NCBI GenBank assembly: GCA_029959545.1
Contig: JASCPH010000014.1
Location: 1-59,373 of the forward strand
DNA from: Microbacteriaceae bacterium PS02066
GTDB lineage: Bacteria > Actinomycetota > Actinomycetes > Actinomycetales > Microbacteriaceae
DNA length: 59,373 nt
Direction of reading: 5' to 3'
How positions within the stretch are numbered: position 1 is the stretch's first letter; every line of letters starts with the position of its first letter. Below the pieces are notes generated by a model. That model ran no database searches. It saw nothing but the letters and a program-made list of their open reading frames with translations, and was not told where the DNA came from. The position numbers and the translations under genes were made by a program. Shown here piece by piece: positions 1 through 8,775 of the stretch.

Positions 1-23
1 GGTGGGGGCTGTACGCCCCCACC
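1..23. terminator. G/C-rich hairpin downstream of acpP
   Basis: A 9-bp perfect inverted repeat (GGTGGGGGC and GCCCCCACC) with a 5-nt loop lies 8 bp beyond the acpP stop codon. On the minus strand it would form at the 3' end of the acpP message. There is no T-run visible before the window edge. In related genomes fabF usually follows acpP, so this could be an intercistronic stem rather than an operon terminator; the edge prevents a decision. Confidence 0.45.
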
Positions 24-31
24 GCAGGGGG

Positions 32-280
32 TCACGCCTGGTTCGAGGTGATGTAGGTGACGGCGTCGCCGACGGTCTTCAGGTTCTTGACCTCGTCGTC
101 GGGGATGGTGACGCCGAACTTCTCCTCGGCGTTGACGACGATGGTCATCATCGAGATCGAGTCGATGTCGAGGTCATCGGTGAAGGACTTCTCGAGCGCG
201 ACCTCGTCGGCCGAGATGCCGGTCTCGTCGGTGATGAGCTCGGCGAGTCCGGCGAGGACCTCGTCAGTGGTGAAAGCCAT
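32..280 (-). CDS. acpP: Acyl carrier protein
   Basis: Small acidic carrier protein of 82 residues that holds growing acyl chains on a phosphopantetheine arm during type II fatty acid synthesis. The modification site is visible as DDLDIDSISMM, where the serine of DSI takes the prosthetic group; the family more often has DSL. The length is normal. The start is the ATG at 280, which gives the usual MAFTTDEV beginning; longer in-frame extensions run into fabH in the wrong frame. It is the last complete gene of the minus-strand run fabD-fabH-acpP, 67 bp after fabH. The next expected gene, fabF, would lie outside the window. Confidence 0.96.
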   Translation of the reverse strand: MAFTTDEVLAGLAELITDETGISADEVALEKSFTDDLDIDSISMMTIVVNAEEKFGVTIPDDEVKNLKTVGDAVTYITSNQA

Positions 281-347
281 GATGTCTCCTTGTTCGATAT
301 GGCTGGGGCGTTGACCGCGAATCAGTCTAGAGGCGCGGCGTCTCGGC

Positions 348-1352
348 TCACGGGAGCACGACGACCTGTGCGCCGAACACGAGACCGGCGCCGAAGCCGA
401 TCTGGAGCGCGAGGCCGCCGCTGAGTTCGGGGTGCTCTTCGAGCAGGCGATGGGTGGCGAGCGGCACGGAGGCCGCCGAAGTGTTGCCCGTGGTCTCGAT
501 GTCGCGGCCGATGAGGACCGTGTCGGGCAGGCCCAGCTGCTTGGCGAACTCGTCGATAATGCGCATGTTCGCCTGGTGCGGCACGAAGGCGGCGAGATCG
601 GATGCGGTGACGCCGGCCTCCTCGAGGGCCTGGCGTGCGACCTTGACCATCTCCCAGACGGCCCATCGGAACACGGTGGGGCCTTCCTGCCGGAGCGTCG
701 GCCAGGGGGAGGTGCCGTCGCGGAACTCGACGAGAGTGGCGTCCATGCCCACCGCATCCGCCTTCGAGCCGTCGGAGCCCCAGATGGTGGGGCCGATCGC
801 GGGGGTGTCGCTCGGGCCGATGACGACCGCGCCGGCGCCGTCACCGAGCAGGAACGAGATCGTTCGGTCGGTAGGGTCCACGACGTCCGAGAGCTTCTCC
901 GCGCCGATCACGACGGCGTAGTGCGCGACGCCCGCGCGGATGAGCGCATCGGCCTGGGCGACGCCGTACGTGAAGCCCGCGCACGCGGCGTTCGAGTCGT
1001 ACGCCGCCGCAGGGTTCGCGCCGATCCGGTCGGCGACGACGGCCGACATCGAGGGAGTCTGGCGGACGTTGCTGATCGTCGCGACGATGACGAGGTCGAT
1101 CAGCTCGGGAGAGACGCCGGATCGCTCGACGGCCTCCTTCGCGGCGATCGTGGCGAGGTCCGTGGCGCTCGTGGTCGCGTTGGCTCGCACGCGCGTGACG
1201 ATGCCGGTGCGCTGGCGGATCCACTCGTCGCTCGAGTTGATCGGCTCGATGAGGTCGTCGTTGGGAACGGCGTTCTCGCCGCGGGCCGCGCCGTAGGAGA
1301 GGATGCGCGTGTACTGCGGACCGGTGGTCTGGCGCAGGGTGGGGGCGGTCAT
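348..1352 (-). CDS. fabH: Beta-ketoacyl-ACP synthase III
   Basis: Condenses an acyl-CoA primer with malonyl-ACP to start each round of fatty acid synthesis. In branched-chain actinobacteria the primers are usually branched acyl-CoAs; that is family knowledge, not visible here. The 334-residue protein shows the Cys nucleophile in NAACAGF, the His of FVPHQANMRI and the Asn of TTGNTSAAS, the classic Cys-His-Asn triad, plus the GDGAGA glycine loop. The ATG at 1352 overlaps the fabD stop by 4 bp (ATGA), so translation of the two is probably coupled. Length and motifs are normal. Confidence 0.96.
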   Translation of the reverse strand: MTAPTLRQTTGPQYTRILSYGAARGENAVPNDDLIEPINSSDEWIRQRTGIVTRVRANATTSATDLATIAAKEAVERSGVSPELIDLVIVATISNVRQTPSMSAVVADRIGANPAAAYDSNAACAGFTYGVAQADALIRAGVAHYAVVIGAEKLSDVVDPTDRTISFLLGDGAGAVVIGPSDTPAIGPTIWGSDGSKADAVGMDATLVEFRDGTSPWPTLRQEGPTVFRWAVWEMVKVARQALEEAGVTASDLAAFVPHQANMRIIDEFAKQLGLPDTVLIGRDIETTGNTSAASVPLATHRLLEEHPELSGGLALQIGFGAGLVFGAQVVVLP

Positions 1353-2269
1353 GCGTTGTCCTCCGAGAGCAGTGCGACGGCCGCATCCAGGTCGTCCGGG
1401 GTCTTGACGGCGACGGCCGGAACACCGCGCAGCCCGCGCTTGGCGAGCCCGGTGAGCGTGCCCGCGGGAGCGAATTCGATGAGGCCGGTGACGCCCGCCG
1501 CGGCGAAAGCCGCCATGTCGAGGTCCCAGCGTACGGGCGACGCGACCTGGCCGACCAGCAGGTCGAGCGCACGGGCTCCGTCGGTGACCTCGGAGCCGTC
1601 CTTGTTCGTCCAGAGGGTCAGCGTCGGATCGGATGCGGTGAGCTCCGCCGCCGCTGCCGCAAGCGCCTCGACCGCGGGCTCCATGTAGCGCGTGTGGAAC
1701 GCGCCGGCGACCTGCAAGGGAATGACGCGGGTGCCGCGAGGCGCCTCCGCCGCGAGCTCGCTGAGCGCGCCGAGCGCGCCGGCAGCCACGATCTGGCCGC
1801 CGCCGTTGTAGTTGGCCGGGGTGAGGTCGAGCTCGGCAAGGCGGGCGAGGACGGCTTCTTCGTCGCCGCCGAGGACGGCGCTCATGCCCGTCTCGACCTG
1901 CGCGGCCGCATCCGCCATTGCGCGCCCGCGCGCGCCGACCAGGCACAGGGCAGACACGTCGTCGATCACACCGGATGCGGCAAGGGCAGCGACTTCGCCG
2001 ACCGAGTGTCCGGCGACACCGGCGGGGAGGCCGGCTGCGCGCGCGACGAGCGCGTGCCACGAGATCAGGCTCGCGGCGACGATGAGTGGCTGAGCCACCT
2101 TGGTGTCGCGGATCGCATCGGCGTCCCACTCGGTCCCCGCAGCGGCGAGATCGACCTGGGCCGCCTCGGAGAGCTCGTCGAGCCGTGCGGCCACGCCGTC
2201 CAGCTCCAGCCAGGGCGAGAGGAACCCGGGGGTTTGGGAGCCCTGCCCGGGGAAGAGACCGATGATCAC
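1349..2269 (-). CDS. fabD: Malonyl-CoA:ACP transacylase
   Basis: Loads malonyl groups onto AcpP to feed FabH and FabF. The 306-residue protein begins MIIGLFPGQGSQ with the family N-terminal signature and carries the nucleophile elbow GHSVGE with its active serine. The start is the GTG at 2269, chosen because it places the FPGQGSQ motif at the usual distance from the N-terminus. The gene lies 85 bp after the PucR-type regulator gene on the same strand, which matches the Streptomyces arrangement in which FasR sits upstream of fabD. A CAGGAT hexamer ends 6 nt before the GTG and may be a weak -10 element. Confidence 0.95.
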   Translation of the reverse strand: MIIGLFPGQGSQTPGFLSPWLELDGVAARLDELSEAAQVDLAAAGTEWDADAIRDTKVAQPLIVAASLISWHALVARAAGLPAGVAGHSVGEVAALAASGVIDDVSALCLVGARGRAMADAAAQVETGMSAVLGGDEEAVLARLAELDLTPANYNGGGQIVAAGALGALSELAAEAPRGTRVIPLQVAGAFHTRYMEPAVEALAAAAAELTASDPTLTLWTNKDGSEVTDGARALDLLVGQVASPVRWDLDMAAFAAAGVTGLIEFAPAGTLTGLAKRGLRGVPAVAVKTPDDLDAAVALLSEDNA

Positions 2270-2354
2270 CGTTCTATCCTGCCAATCTCCCCGACCGGGG
2301 TATGGATGTCATGCGACAAGAAACGCGGGTTCCTTTGCAGATACCCGCCAATTA

Positions 2355-3578
2355 TCAGCGCGGGCGGCGTGTCCCCGCGGCGCGACGGCGCGTGTTGTCG
2401 GTTCCGATGGCTCCGAGAACGAGGGCGGTCTGCAGGATGAGGGCCTCGCGAGGGCCGGTCGCATCCCAGCCGATGACGTCGGAGACGCGCTTGAGGCGGT
2501 ACCGGACGGTGTTGGGGTGCACGAAGAGCTCGCGCGCCGTCGCCTCGAGGGAGCGGCCGTTGTCGAGGTAGCTCCACAGCGTCGTCACCAGGTCCGAGCT
2601 GTGCGCCTTGAGTGGGCGATAGATCCGCTCGACGAGGGTGTGCTTGGCGAGCGGATCACCCGCCAGCGCCCGCTCGGGCAGCAGATCGTCGGCCTCGACG
2701 GGGCGAGGGGCGTTGCGCCAGGCGCGGGCCACGGCGAAGCCGGCGAGGGCGGCGCGCGCGCTCTGGCCCGCGTCGACGAGGGCGGGGACGGTGGGGCCGA
2801 GTACGAGGTGGCCCGTGCCGAAGCCGGGCTCGAGGCGCCGCGCGATCTCGGGGAAGGGCAGTTCGGACTGCTCATCGCCGCCGGCGCGGTGGTCGGCGTC
2901 GGTGCGTCCGATCACGAGCACGAGCCGGGATCCCTGCACGCCCACGAGGACGTCGACGCCGAGTTTGCGGGCCATGCGCCGCAACTGGTCGACATCGAAC
3001 TGCGGCGGGGTCGTGCCCACGAGGACGGAGACCTCGCCGTGACCGTGCCATCCCAGGGCGGCGATGCGGCTCGGGAGCTCCTCGTCGGCTTCGCCGGTGA
3101 GGATCGAATCGACCACGAGCGCCTCGAGGCGTGCGTCCCAGAGCCCGCGCGCCTCCGCGGCGCGTGCGTAGACGTCGGCCGCCGTGAAGGCGAGCTCGCG
3201 CGAGTAGAGCAGGATCGCCTCGCGGAGATCCTCGCCGCGGCCGGCGACGCGCTCCTCGGTGACCTCGACGGTCACGCGGATGAGCTGCAGGGTCTGCTGC
3301 AGGCTCACCGACCGCAGCAACTCGCGGGGAGCAGCGGCGAAGATGTCCGCTGCGATCCACGGCGTCGCCGTCGGGTCGTCGTACCACTGGATGAACGACG
3401 TGATGCCGGCCTGGGCCACGAGGCCCACCGACGACCGCCGGGCCGGCGGCATGTCGGCGTACCAGGGCAGCGTGTCCTCGAGGCGCTTGAGAGTGACCGT
3501 GGCCAGATCCCCGGAGATGCGTCGCAACCAGGCGAGTGTCTCCGTCTTGTCCGACGACGACTCCGGGGATCGGCTCAT
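2355..3578 (-). CDS. fasR: PucR-type transcriptional regulator, FasR-like
   Basis: A 407-residue DNA-binding regulator. The N-terminal part carries a PucR-type sensory region rich in helices. The last ~60 residues hold the helix-turn-helix typical of the CdaR/PucR family, visible as SLEATARELFVHPNTVRYRL. Its position between aceE and fabD on the same strand is that of Streptomyces FasR, an activator of the fabD-fabH-acpP-fabF genes, so I infer the same role: matching malonyl-CoA use to acetyl-CoA supply. The start ATG lies 3 bp after the aceE stop, so it is probably co-transcribed with aceE. The effector is unknown from sequence. Confidence 0.85.
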   Translation of the reverse strand: MSRSPESSSDKTETLAWLRRISGDLATVTLKRLEDTLPWYADMPPARRSSVGLVAQAGITSFIQWYDDPTATPWIAADIFAAAPRELLRSVSLQQTLQLIRVTVEVTEERVAGRGEDLREAILLYSRELAFTAADVYARAAEARGLWDARLEALVVDSILTGEADEELPSRIAALGWHGHGEVSVLVGTTPPQFDVDQLRRMARKLGVDVLVGVQGSRLVLVIGRTDADHRAGGDEQSELPFPEIARRLEPGFGTGHLVLGPTVPALVDAGQSARAALAGFAVARAWRNAPRPVEADDLLPERALAGDPLAKHTLVERIYRPLKAHSSDLVTTLWSYLDNGRSLEATARELFVHPNTVRYRLKRVSDVIGWDATGPREALILQTALVLGAIGTDNTRRRAAGTRRPR

Positions 3579-3580
3579 TC

Positions 3581-6307
3581 TCAGCTCTCGCCGCCGGCGT
3601 TGCCGGAGGTTCCGGCGTTCACGTCGTGCAGGCGGTACTTCTCGATCGCCTGAGCGATGACGGAGCGGTCGAGACGCCCGTCATCCACCAGGCCCTGCAG
3701 CGTGCGCACGACGATCGAAGGACCGTCGATCTTGAAGAAGCGACGTGCGGCGGCACGGGTGTCGGAGAAGCCGAAACCGTCGGCGCCCAGGGTCAGGTAG
3801 CGACCCGGGACCCACTGACGGATCTGGTCCTGCACGGCGTGCATGAAGTCGCTGACGCCCACCACCGGGCCCTGCGCGTCGCGCAGCTTCTCGGTCAGGT
3901 ACGCGGTGCGCGGCTCCGCATCCGGGTTCAGGAAGTTGTGCTCCTCGGCGGCGAGGCCGTCGTTGCGCAGCTCGGACCAGGAGGTGACCGACCACACGTC
4001 GGCGCTCACTCCCCAGTCCTCGCTGAGGAGCTTCTGCGCCTCGAGCGCCCACGGCACACCGACGCCCGAGGCCAGGATCTGCGCGCGGTGCCCGTCGCCG
4101 GAGCCCTCGGAGATGCGATGGATGCCGCGCACGATGCCGTCGACGTCGACACCCTCCGGCTCGGCCGGCTGCACGATCGGCTCGTTGTAGACCGTGATGT
4201 AGTACATGACGTTCGGGTCGGGGTGGTTGCCGCCGTACATGCGGTCGATGCCCGAGCGCACGATGTGGGCGATCTCGTACCCGTAGGCCGGGTCGTAGGA
4301 GACGGTTGCCGGATTCGTCGAGGCGAGCAGGTGCGAGTGACCGTCGGCGTGCTGCAGTCCCTCACCGGTCAGCGTCGTGCGACCGGCGGTCGCGCCGATG
4401 ATGAAGCCGCGGCCCATCTGGTCGCCGACGGCCCACTGGGCGTCGCCCGTGCGCTGGAAGCCGAACATCGAGTAGAAGATGTAGACCGGGATGAGCGGCT
4501 GGCCGTGCGTCGCATACGCGGTGCTCGTGGCGGTGAACGCCGCCACGGCGCCGGCCTCGTTGATGCCGACGTGCATGATCTGGCCCTGCGGGCTCTCCTT
4601 GTACGCAAGGAGCAGCTCGCGGTCGACCGAGGTGTAGTTCTGGCCGTTCGGGTTGTAGATCTTCGCCGTCGGGAAGTAGGCGTCCATGCCGAACGTGCGT
4701 GCCTCGTCCGGGATGATCGGGACGATCCGCTCGCCGAAGCCCTTGACGCGCAGCAGGTCCTTCAGCAGGCGCACGAACGCCATGGTCGTGGCGATCTCCT
4801 GCGTGCCCGAACCCTTCTTGGGCAGCGCGTAGGCCTTGTCGTCCGGCAGCTCGAGGCCGACGTGCGTGGTGCGGCGCTCGGGCAGGAAGCCACCGAGCTG
4901 ACGACGGCGCTCGACCATGTACCGGATGGTCTCGTCCTGCGCTCCGGGGTTGTAGTACGGAGGCTGGTACGGGTTCTCCTCGAGCTGCGCGTCCGAGACC
5001 GGGATGTGCATCGCGTCGCGGAAGTGCTTCAGGTCGTCGAGGGTCATCTTCTTCATCTGGTGGGTCGCGTTGCGGCCCTCGAAGTGCGGACCCAGGCCGT
5101 AGCCCTTGATCGTGTGCGCGAGGATGACGGTCGGCTGGCCCTTGTGCTCGACGGCCGCCTTGAACGCCGCGTAGACCTTGCGGTAGTCGTGGCCTCCGCG
5201 CTTGAGGTTCCAGATCTGATCGTCGGTGTAGTCCTTGACCAGGGCTGCGGCGCGCTCGTCGCGACCGAAGAAGTTCTCGCGGATGTACGCGCCGTTCTCG
5301 GCCTTGTACGTCTGGAAGTCGCCGTCGGGGGTGACGTTCATGAGGTTGAGCAGCGCACCCTGGTCGTCGTTGGCGAGCAGCGAATCCCATTCGCGGCCCC
5401 AGATGACCTTGATCACGTTCCAGCCCGCGCCGCGGAAGAAGCTCTCCAGCTCCTGGATGATCTTGCCGTTGCCGCGGACGGGTCCGTCGAGGCGCTGCAG
5501 GTTGCAGTTGACGACGAAGGTCAGGTTGTCGAGACCCTCGTTCGCGGCCACCTGGAGCTGGCCACGGCTCTCGACCTCATCCATCTCGCCGTCGCCGAGG
5601 AACGCCCAGACGTGCGAGTCGGACAGATCCTTCATGCCGCGGTTGGTGAGGTACTTGTTCGTCATCGCCTGGTAGATGGCGTTGATGGGGCCGAGGCCCA
5701 TCGAGACGGTGGGGAACTGCCAGTACTCGGGCAGCAGGCGCGGGTGCGGGTACGACGGGAGGCCGAGCGGTGCTGCCGACTTCTCCTGGCGGAACCCGTC
5801 CAGCTGCTGCTCGCTCAGGCGTCCCTCGAGGAAGGACCGTGCGTACATGCCGGGGGAGGCGTGGCCCTGGAAGAAGACCTGGTCGCCGCCGTGGGGGTCG
5901 TCGAGTCCGCGGAAGAAGTGGTTGAAGCCGACCTCGTAGAGCGCGGCCGAGGACGCGTAGGTCGAGATGTGTCCGCCGACGCCGATACCCGGGCGCTGCG
6001 CGCGGTGCACGGTCATGGCCGCGTTCCAGCGGATCCATGCACGGTAGCGGCGTTCGATCTCCTCGTCGCCGGGGAAGTCCGGCTCGTTCTCGGGGGCGAT
6101 CGTGTTGATGTAGTCGGTGGTGGGAACCATCGGCACACCGAGGCGAAGCTCACGCGAGTCCTGCAGCAGGCTCAGCATGATCTCGCGACCGCGACCGCGG
6201 CCCTTCGCCTGGACGAGCTGCTCCAGCGACTCGCGCCATTCCGCGGTCTCTTCCGGATCGCTGTCGAGGGGGCCCTGCGAGTACGGATCCTGTTGGTTGA
6301 CAGTCAC
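3581..6307 (-). CDS. aceE: Pyruvate dehydrogenase E1 component (homodimeric type)
   Basis: Thiamine-diphosphate enzyme that decarboxylates pyruvate and passes the acetyl group to a lipoyl E2. The 908-residue length fits the homodimeric actinobacterial/E. coli type. The ThDP-binding motif starts at GDGEMDE (residues ~238-244), and the N-terminal [20 protein letters not shown] block is typical. I chose the GTG at 6307 because GAAAGG lies 7 nt upstream; the longer in-frame reading to 6433 has an atypical N-terminus. SucB and LpdA encoded at 32.9-36 kb are plausible partners; in corynebacteria aceE works in a joint complex with the oxoglutarate dehydrogenase. Confidence 0.95.
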   Translation of the reverse strand: MTVNQQDPYSQGPLDSDPEETAEWRESLEQLVQAKGRGRGREIMLSLLQDSRELRLGVPMVPTTDYINTIAPENEPDFPGDEEIERRYRAWIRWNAAMTVHRAQRPGIGVGGHISTYASSAALYEVGFNHFFRGLDDPHGGDQVFFQGHASPGMYARSFLEGRLSEQQLDGFRQEKSAAPLGLPSYPHPRLLPEYWQFPTVSMGLGPINAIYQAMTNKYLTNRGMKDLSDSHVWAFLGDGEMDEVESRGQLQVAANEGLDNLTFVVNCNLQRLDGPVRGNGKIIQELESFFRGAGWNVIKVIWGREWDSLLANDDQGALLNLMNVTPDGDFQTYKAENGAYIRENFFGRDERAAALVKDYTDDQIWNLKRGGHDYRKVYAAFKAAVEHKGQPTVILAHTIKGYGLGPHFEGRNATHQMKKMTLDDLKHFRDAMHIPVSDAQLEENPYQPPYYNPGAQDETIRYMVERRRQLGGFLPERRTTHVGLELPDDKAYALPKKGSGTQEIATTMAFVRLLKDLLRVKGFGERIVPIIPDEARTFGMDAYFPTAKIYNPNGQNYTSVDRELLLAYKESPQGQIMHVGINEAGAVAAFTATSTAYATHGQPLIPVYIFYSMFGFQRTGDAQWAVGDQMGRGFIIGATAGRTTLTGEGLQHADGHSHLLASTNPATVSYDPAYGYEIAHIVRSGIDRMYGGNHPDPNVMYYITVYNEPIVQPAEPEGVDVDGIVRGIHRISEGSGDGHRAQILASGVGVPWALEAQKLLSEDWGVSADVWSVTSWSELRNDGLAAEEHNFLNPDAEPRTAYLTEKLRDAQGPVVGVSDFMHAVQDQIRQWVPGRYLTLGADGFGFSDTRAAARRFFKIDGPSIVVRTLQGLVDDGRLDRSVIAQAIEKYRLHDVNAGTSGNAGGES

Positions 6308-6461
6308 GAGACGCCTTTCATCACACGGCAGGTCTTGCCGGAAGGAACCATCGGGTTGGTGCGAGCCTTGTCGGCAGTGGACAAATGCACCATCGTCCAG
6401 CTTAGCGAGTGTGTAGACGCCCACGGGTGACATCGCGGCACGGGCCGCCCACGCCGCCGCC

Positions 6462-6467
6462 TAGACT
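6462..6467 (+). promoter_or_regulatory. -10 box of tRNA-Val
   Basis: TAGACT lies 9 nt before the first base of the mature tRNA, so transcription would start about 2-3 nt upstream of it. The same hexamer precedes rnpB. Confidence 0.5.
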
Positions 6468-6476
6468 GTTCGGGAA

Positions 6477-6549
6477 GGGCCTTTAGCTCAGCTGGTAGAG
6501 CGCCACGTTTACACCGTGGATGTCGTCGGTTCGATCCCGGCAGGGCCCA
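6477..6549 (+). tRNA. tRNA-Val (anticodon TAC)
   Basis: A complete cloverleaf can be folded by eye. The acceptor arms are GGGCCTT and AGGGCCC with one G-T pair, the D-stem is GCTC/GAGC, the anticodon stem is CCACG/CGTGG with loop TTTACAC (anticodon TAC, reading GUA), and the T-arm is GTCGG-TTCGATC-CCGGC. The discriminator is A; the following CC is then G, so the CCA end is not fully encoded. A tandem repeat begins on its last bases. Confidence 0.95.
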
Positions 6550-6677
6550 CCGAGCGAGGGGCCCCGCGCGTCGCGAAGGCGACGTGTGGGGTAGCGATGG
6601 GGGAGGCCCACCGAGCGAGGGGCCCCGCGCGTCGCGGAGGCGACGTGTGGGGTAGCAAGGGGGAGGCCCACCGAGCG
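6544..6677 (+). repeat. Tandem hairpin repeat growing from the tRNA 3' end
   Basis: Two near-identical units of 61 and 60 bp (starting 6544 and 6605) and a 13-bp third partial unit (6665-6677) each begin with GGCCCACCGAGCG; in the first unit the opening bases are the tRNA's own 3' end. Each full unit contains a 13-bp stem (6562-6574 with 6579-6591; 6623-6635 with 6640-6652) and a GAAG or GGAG tetraloop. The only imperfections pair as G-U in the plus-strand RNA and as A-C mismatches in the other strand, so the stem is built to fold in the tRNA-sense transcript. Tandem terminators or tRNA 3'-processing signals are the simplest readings. Confidence 0.8.
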
Positions 6678-6732
6678 TGCACGCGGCGGTGCGACAAGGC
6701 CTCGACGAGGGCGCACCGCTCTGGCGGGGGTC

Positions 6733-7407
6733 GTGCTGTCGCTCGCCATGACGATCACCGCGTGTTCATCGCCCGAGGTGGAACCCATCGGACCGGTGGA
6801 CCTGAACGCAGCGGCGATTCCCGGGGTCGTCGAGACGTTTTTCGGTTATCTCGCCGCCGGAGATTCCGGCGCTGCGGTGCGGATGACAGACCTCCCGTTC
6901 GACGAATCGGCGAGGGATGCGCCATTCATCGACGACGCCGCGTATCAATCCCTCTCGGACAGGCCGACGCTCAGGGAGGTCGGCGAACCGCAGGTCTCTG
7001 ACGACGGCGACCGCGCCGACGTCGACGTGACGTACGCGGTCGGGGAGAGCGAGCGCACGGAGAGCATTGAGCTCGAATTTGTGAAGGCGGCGAACGGCGT
7101 CCCCGACCACTGGGTGTTCCTCGTCGACACCGCGCGTGCGGGATTCGACGCGTCCGACGCATCTCTGTTGCCCGACGGCACCCGCTACAGCGTGAACCGC
7201 GTCGATGTGACAGCAGCGTTCTCGAATCTCGCCGGAGCCTCACCGCGCGTCATGGCGTTCGCGGGTACCTACCCGATCGAGGTCGCGGTCGCCGGGGAGC
7301 AACCGGCGACGGTCACGATCACGATCGATGTCGACACTCTGTTCGGCGCGAGCGACGACGACGGGAGGTTCCGCGATCTGGCGGCCCAGCTCGGTGTGAC
7401 CCGCTGA
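6733..7407 (+). CDS. Putative lipoprotein, 5' end uncertain
   Basis: Encodes up to 224 residues with the lipobox ITAC at residues ~9-12, so the mature protein should be a lipid-anchored, surface-exposed protein of ~210 residues with no family I recognise. The only usual start codon in frame is GTG 6733, but that gives just MLSLAMTITAC, too short and uncharged for a signal peptide. A normal n-region (RPRRGRTALAGVV) is encoded directly upstream in the same frame but has no ATG, GTG or TTG; the frame stays open back into the tRNA repeat. Either CTG 6721 is used, or the original start was lost when the repeat expanded. Confidence 0.6.
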   Translation: MLSLAMTITACSSPEVEPIGPVDLNAAAIPGVVETFFGYLAAGDSGAAVRMTDLPFDESARDAPFIDDAAYQSLSDRPTLREVGEPQVSDDGDRADVDVTYAVGESERTESIELEFVKAANGVPDHWVFLVDTARAGFDASDASLLPDGTRYSVNRVDVTAAFSNLAGASPRVMAFAGTYPIEVAVAGEQPATVTITIDVDTLFGASDDDGRFRDLAAQLGVTR

Positions 7408-7498
7408 TTCATGCCGGCTCGGCGAGCCGTTCGCGGACGTCGCCGAGCCTCGCCGGCTCCGGTCTGCATTCGTCGGGGGATGCCGGCACGTCTACCGG

Positions 7499-8275
7499 TC
7501 AGGCCGCGAAGGCGGCCGGGGTGGTGCCGAGCGTGCGCCGGAAGTGGCGGGTGAGATGCGCCTGATCGTGGAACCCGCTCAGGGCCGCTGTGTCCGCCGG
7601 CGACACGCCGGCGAGCAGAAGATGCCGGGCACGGTCGATGCGGCGGCCGATGACGTATCGGTGCGGAGGGATGCCGTACGCCCGCGAGAACACCCGCACG
7701 AGGTGGCTGGGGTGGGTGCCGAGCATACGGGCCGCCTCGTCGATGGTGAACGCGTCGGTGAGGCGGTCGTCGAGAAGGGACCGCAGCCGACGAGCGAGCG
7801 GCGCATCGGCGCGTGTCACGATCTCGGTGCCCAGCTGTCGCTGGATCAGATCGCCGAGACGCAGCACGCTGCCTTCCGCGACGAGCGAGTCGCCGGGCGT
7901 GCGGAGCGAATGATGGATCTGTTCGAGCACGGCACGCAGATGGGCCCCGGTGAGTGATGGGCGCCGGGCGGACGACCCGATCAGCCCCGCGGGCAGCCAG
8001 GACTCCTCGAGGTAGAGCACGCGTTTGCGAAAGGCCGCTCCGCGCGTCTCCGACTGCCCGTCGTGCGGAATGTGCGGAGGCAGGATCGTCACACTCGACG
8101 CGTCCGCATGTCGACGTCGACCGTCGAGGTCGTAGACCACCGCGCCCGTGTCGATAGACAGCACGGTCCAGGCATTGTGCGTGTGCGCGGGATACGCGTG
8201 CTCGGCGAACGTCGCGTGCAAGACCTCTTGGACGAGCGGCACGCCGGGACGCCACGCCCTCACCCGCTCGGTCAT
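7499..8275 (-). CDS. AraC-family transcriptional regulator
   Basis: A 258-residue regulator with an N-terminal cupin-like sensing domain (HTHNAWTVL, PPHIPHDG give the metal-cupin flavour) and a C-terminal pair of AraC helix-turn-helix motifs (FTIDEAARMLGTHPSHLVRVF, then ADTAALSGFHDQAHLTRHFR). The ATG at 8275 is preferred over longer readings because the upstream extension is unlike the family. It is transcribed away from the DUF2000 gene with a 48-bp shared intergenic region, so the likely target is that gene and itself. This pairing recurs in actinobacteria from general knowledge; the inducer is unknown. Confidence 0.88.
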   Translation of the reverse strand: MTERVRAWRPGVPLVQEVLHATFAEHAYPAHTHNAWTVLSIDTGAVVYDLDGRRRHADASSVTILPPHIPHDGQSETRGAAFRKRVLYLEESWLPAGLIGSSARRPSLTGAHLRAVLEQIHHSLRTPGDSLVAEGSVLRLGDLIQRQLGTEIVTRADAPLARRLRSLLDDRLTDAFTIDEAARMLGTHPSHLVRVFSRAYGIPPHRYVIGRRIDRARHLLLAGVSPADTAALSGFHDQAHLTRHFRRTLGTTPAAFAA

Positions 8276-8323
8276 GCAAGAAACGTACAAGACCCGCCAT
8301 CGTCGCGTCGCGACGATGAATCG

Positions 8324-8764
8324 GTGACTTCCGATGACTCCGCATCCGTCCCTGTCCGCTTCGATACGACGGTCGTCGTCGTGCTGCGCGAGGACCTCCT
8401 TGCGTGGCAGGAGCTGAACGTCACGGCCTTCCTCATGTCGGGCGTCGCAACGAGCGAACCCGGGCTGACCGGGGAGCCGTATCGAGACGGCGACGGGGTC
8501 GAGTATCTTCCGATGCTCCGTCAACCTCTGGTGGTGATGTCCGCGGACGCGGCGACCTTGGCGGCGGCGAGGGAACGCGCGTTGCGGCGCGAGGTCCCAC
8601 TCGCGATCTACACGGCCGAGCTGTTCGCGTCCGGGCACGACGCGGCGAACCGTGCGGCGGTGGCCTCGGTCCCGACCGCCCAGCTCGATCTCGTCGGCGT
8701 CGCCATGCGTGGACCGAAGAACGTCGTGGACCGCATCGTGAAGGGTGCTCTGATGCACGCCTGA
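8324..8764 (+). CDS. DUF2000 family protein
   Basis: A 146-residue cytoplasmic protein of the DUF2000 family, recognised by the N-terminal block following DTTVVVVLREDL and the phrase LAWQELNVTAFLMSG, with the closing AMRGPKNVVDRIVKGAL. The fold is thought to resemble peptidyl-tRNA hydrolase II, but no reaction is established. GTG 8324 is chosen because it leaves the shortest normal N-terminus and clears the divergent araC promoter; longer readings give arginine-rich shadow sequence. It is probably controlled by the adjacent AraC protein. Confidence 0.8.
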   Translation: MTSDDSASVPVRFDTTVVVVLREDLLAWQELNVTAFLMSGVATSEPGLTGEPYRDGDGVEYLPMLRQPLVVMSADAATLAAARERALRREVPLAIYTAELFASGHDAANRAAVASVPTAQLDLVGVAMRGPKNVVDRIVKGALMHA

Positions 8765-8775
8765 TGTCCGGTGGC

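Noticed and set aside
3536..6430. A 964-codon open frame antisense to aceE, and similar long antisense frames over acnA (53699-56890) and sucB (32925-34670)
   Set aside because: High GC leaves antisense frames open. The translations are biased to Val, Asp, Arg and Leu with no domains, while the other strand encodes recognisable enzymes.
6544..6677. Possible CRISPR array
   Set aside because: The units are contiguous 60-bp tandem copies without variable spacers, and there are no cas genes.
8063..8323. An N-terminal extension of the DUF2000 gene to 8063
   Set aside because: The extension overlaps the divergent araC coding region and reads as arginine-rich shadow; GTG 8324 gives the normal family length.
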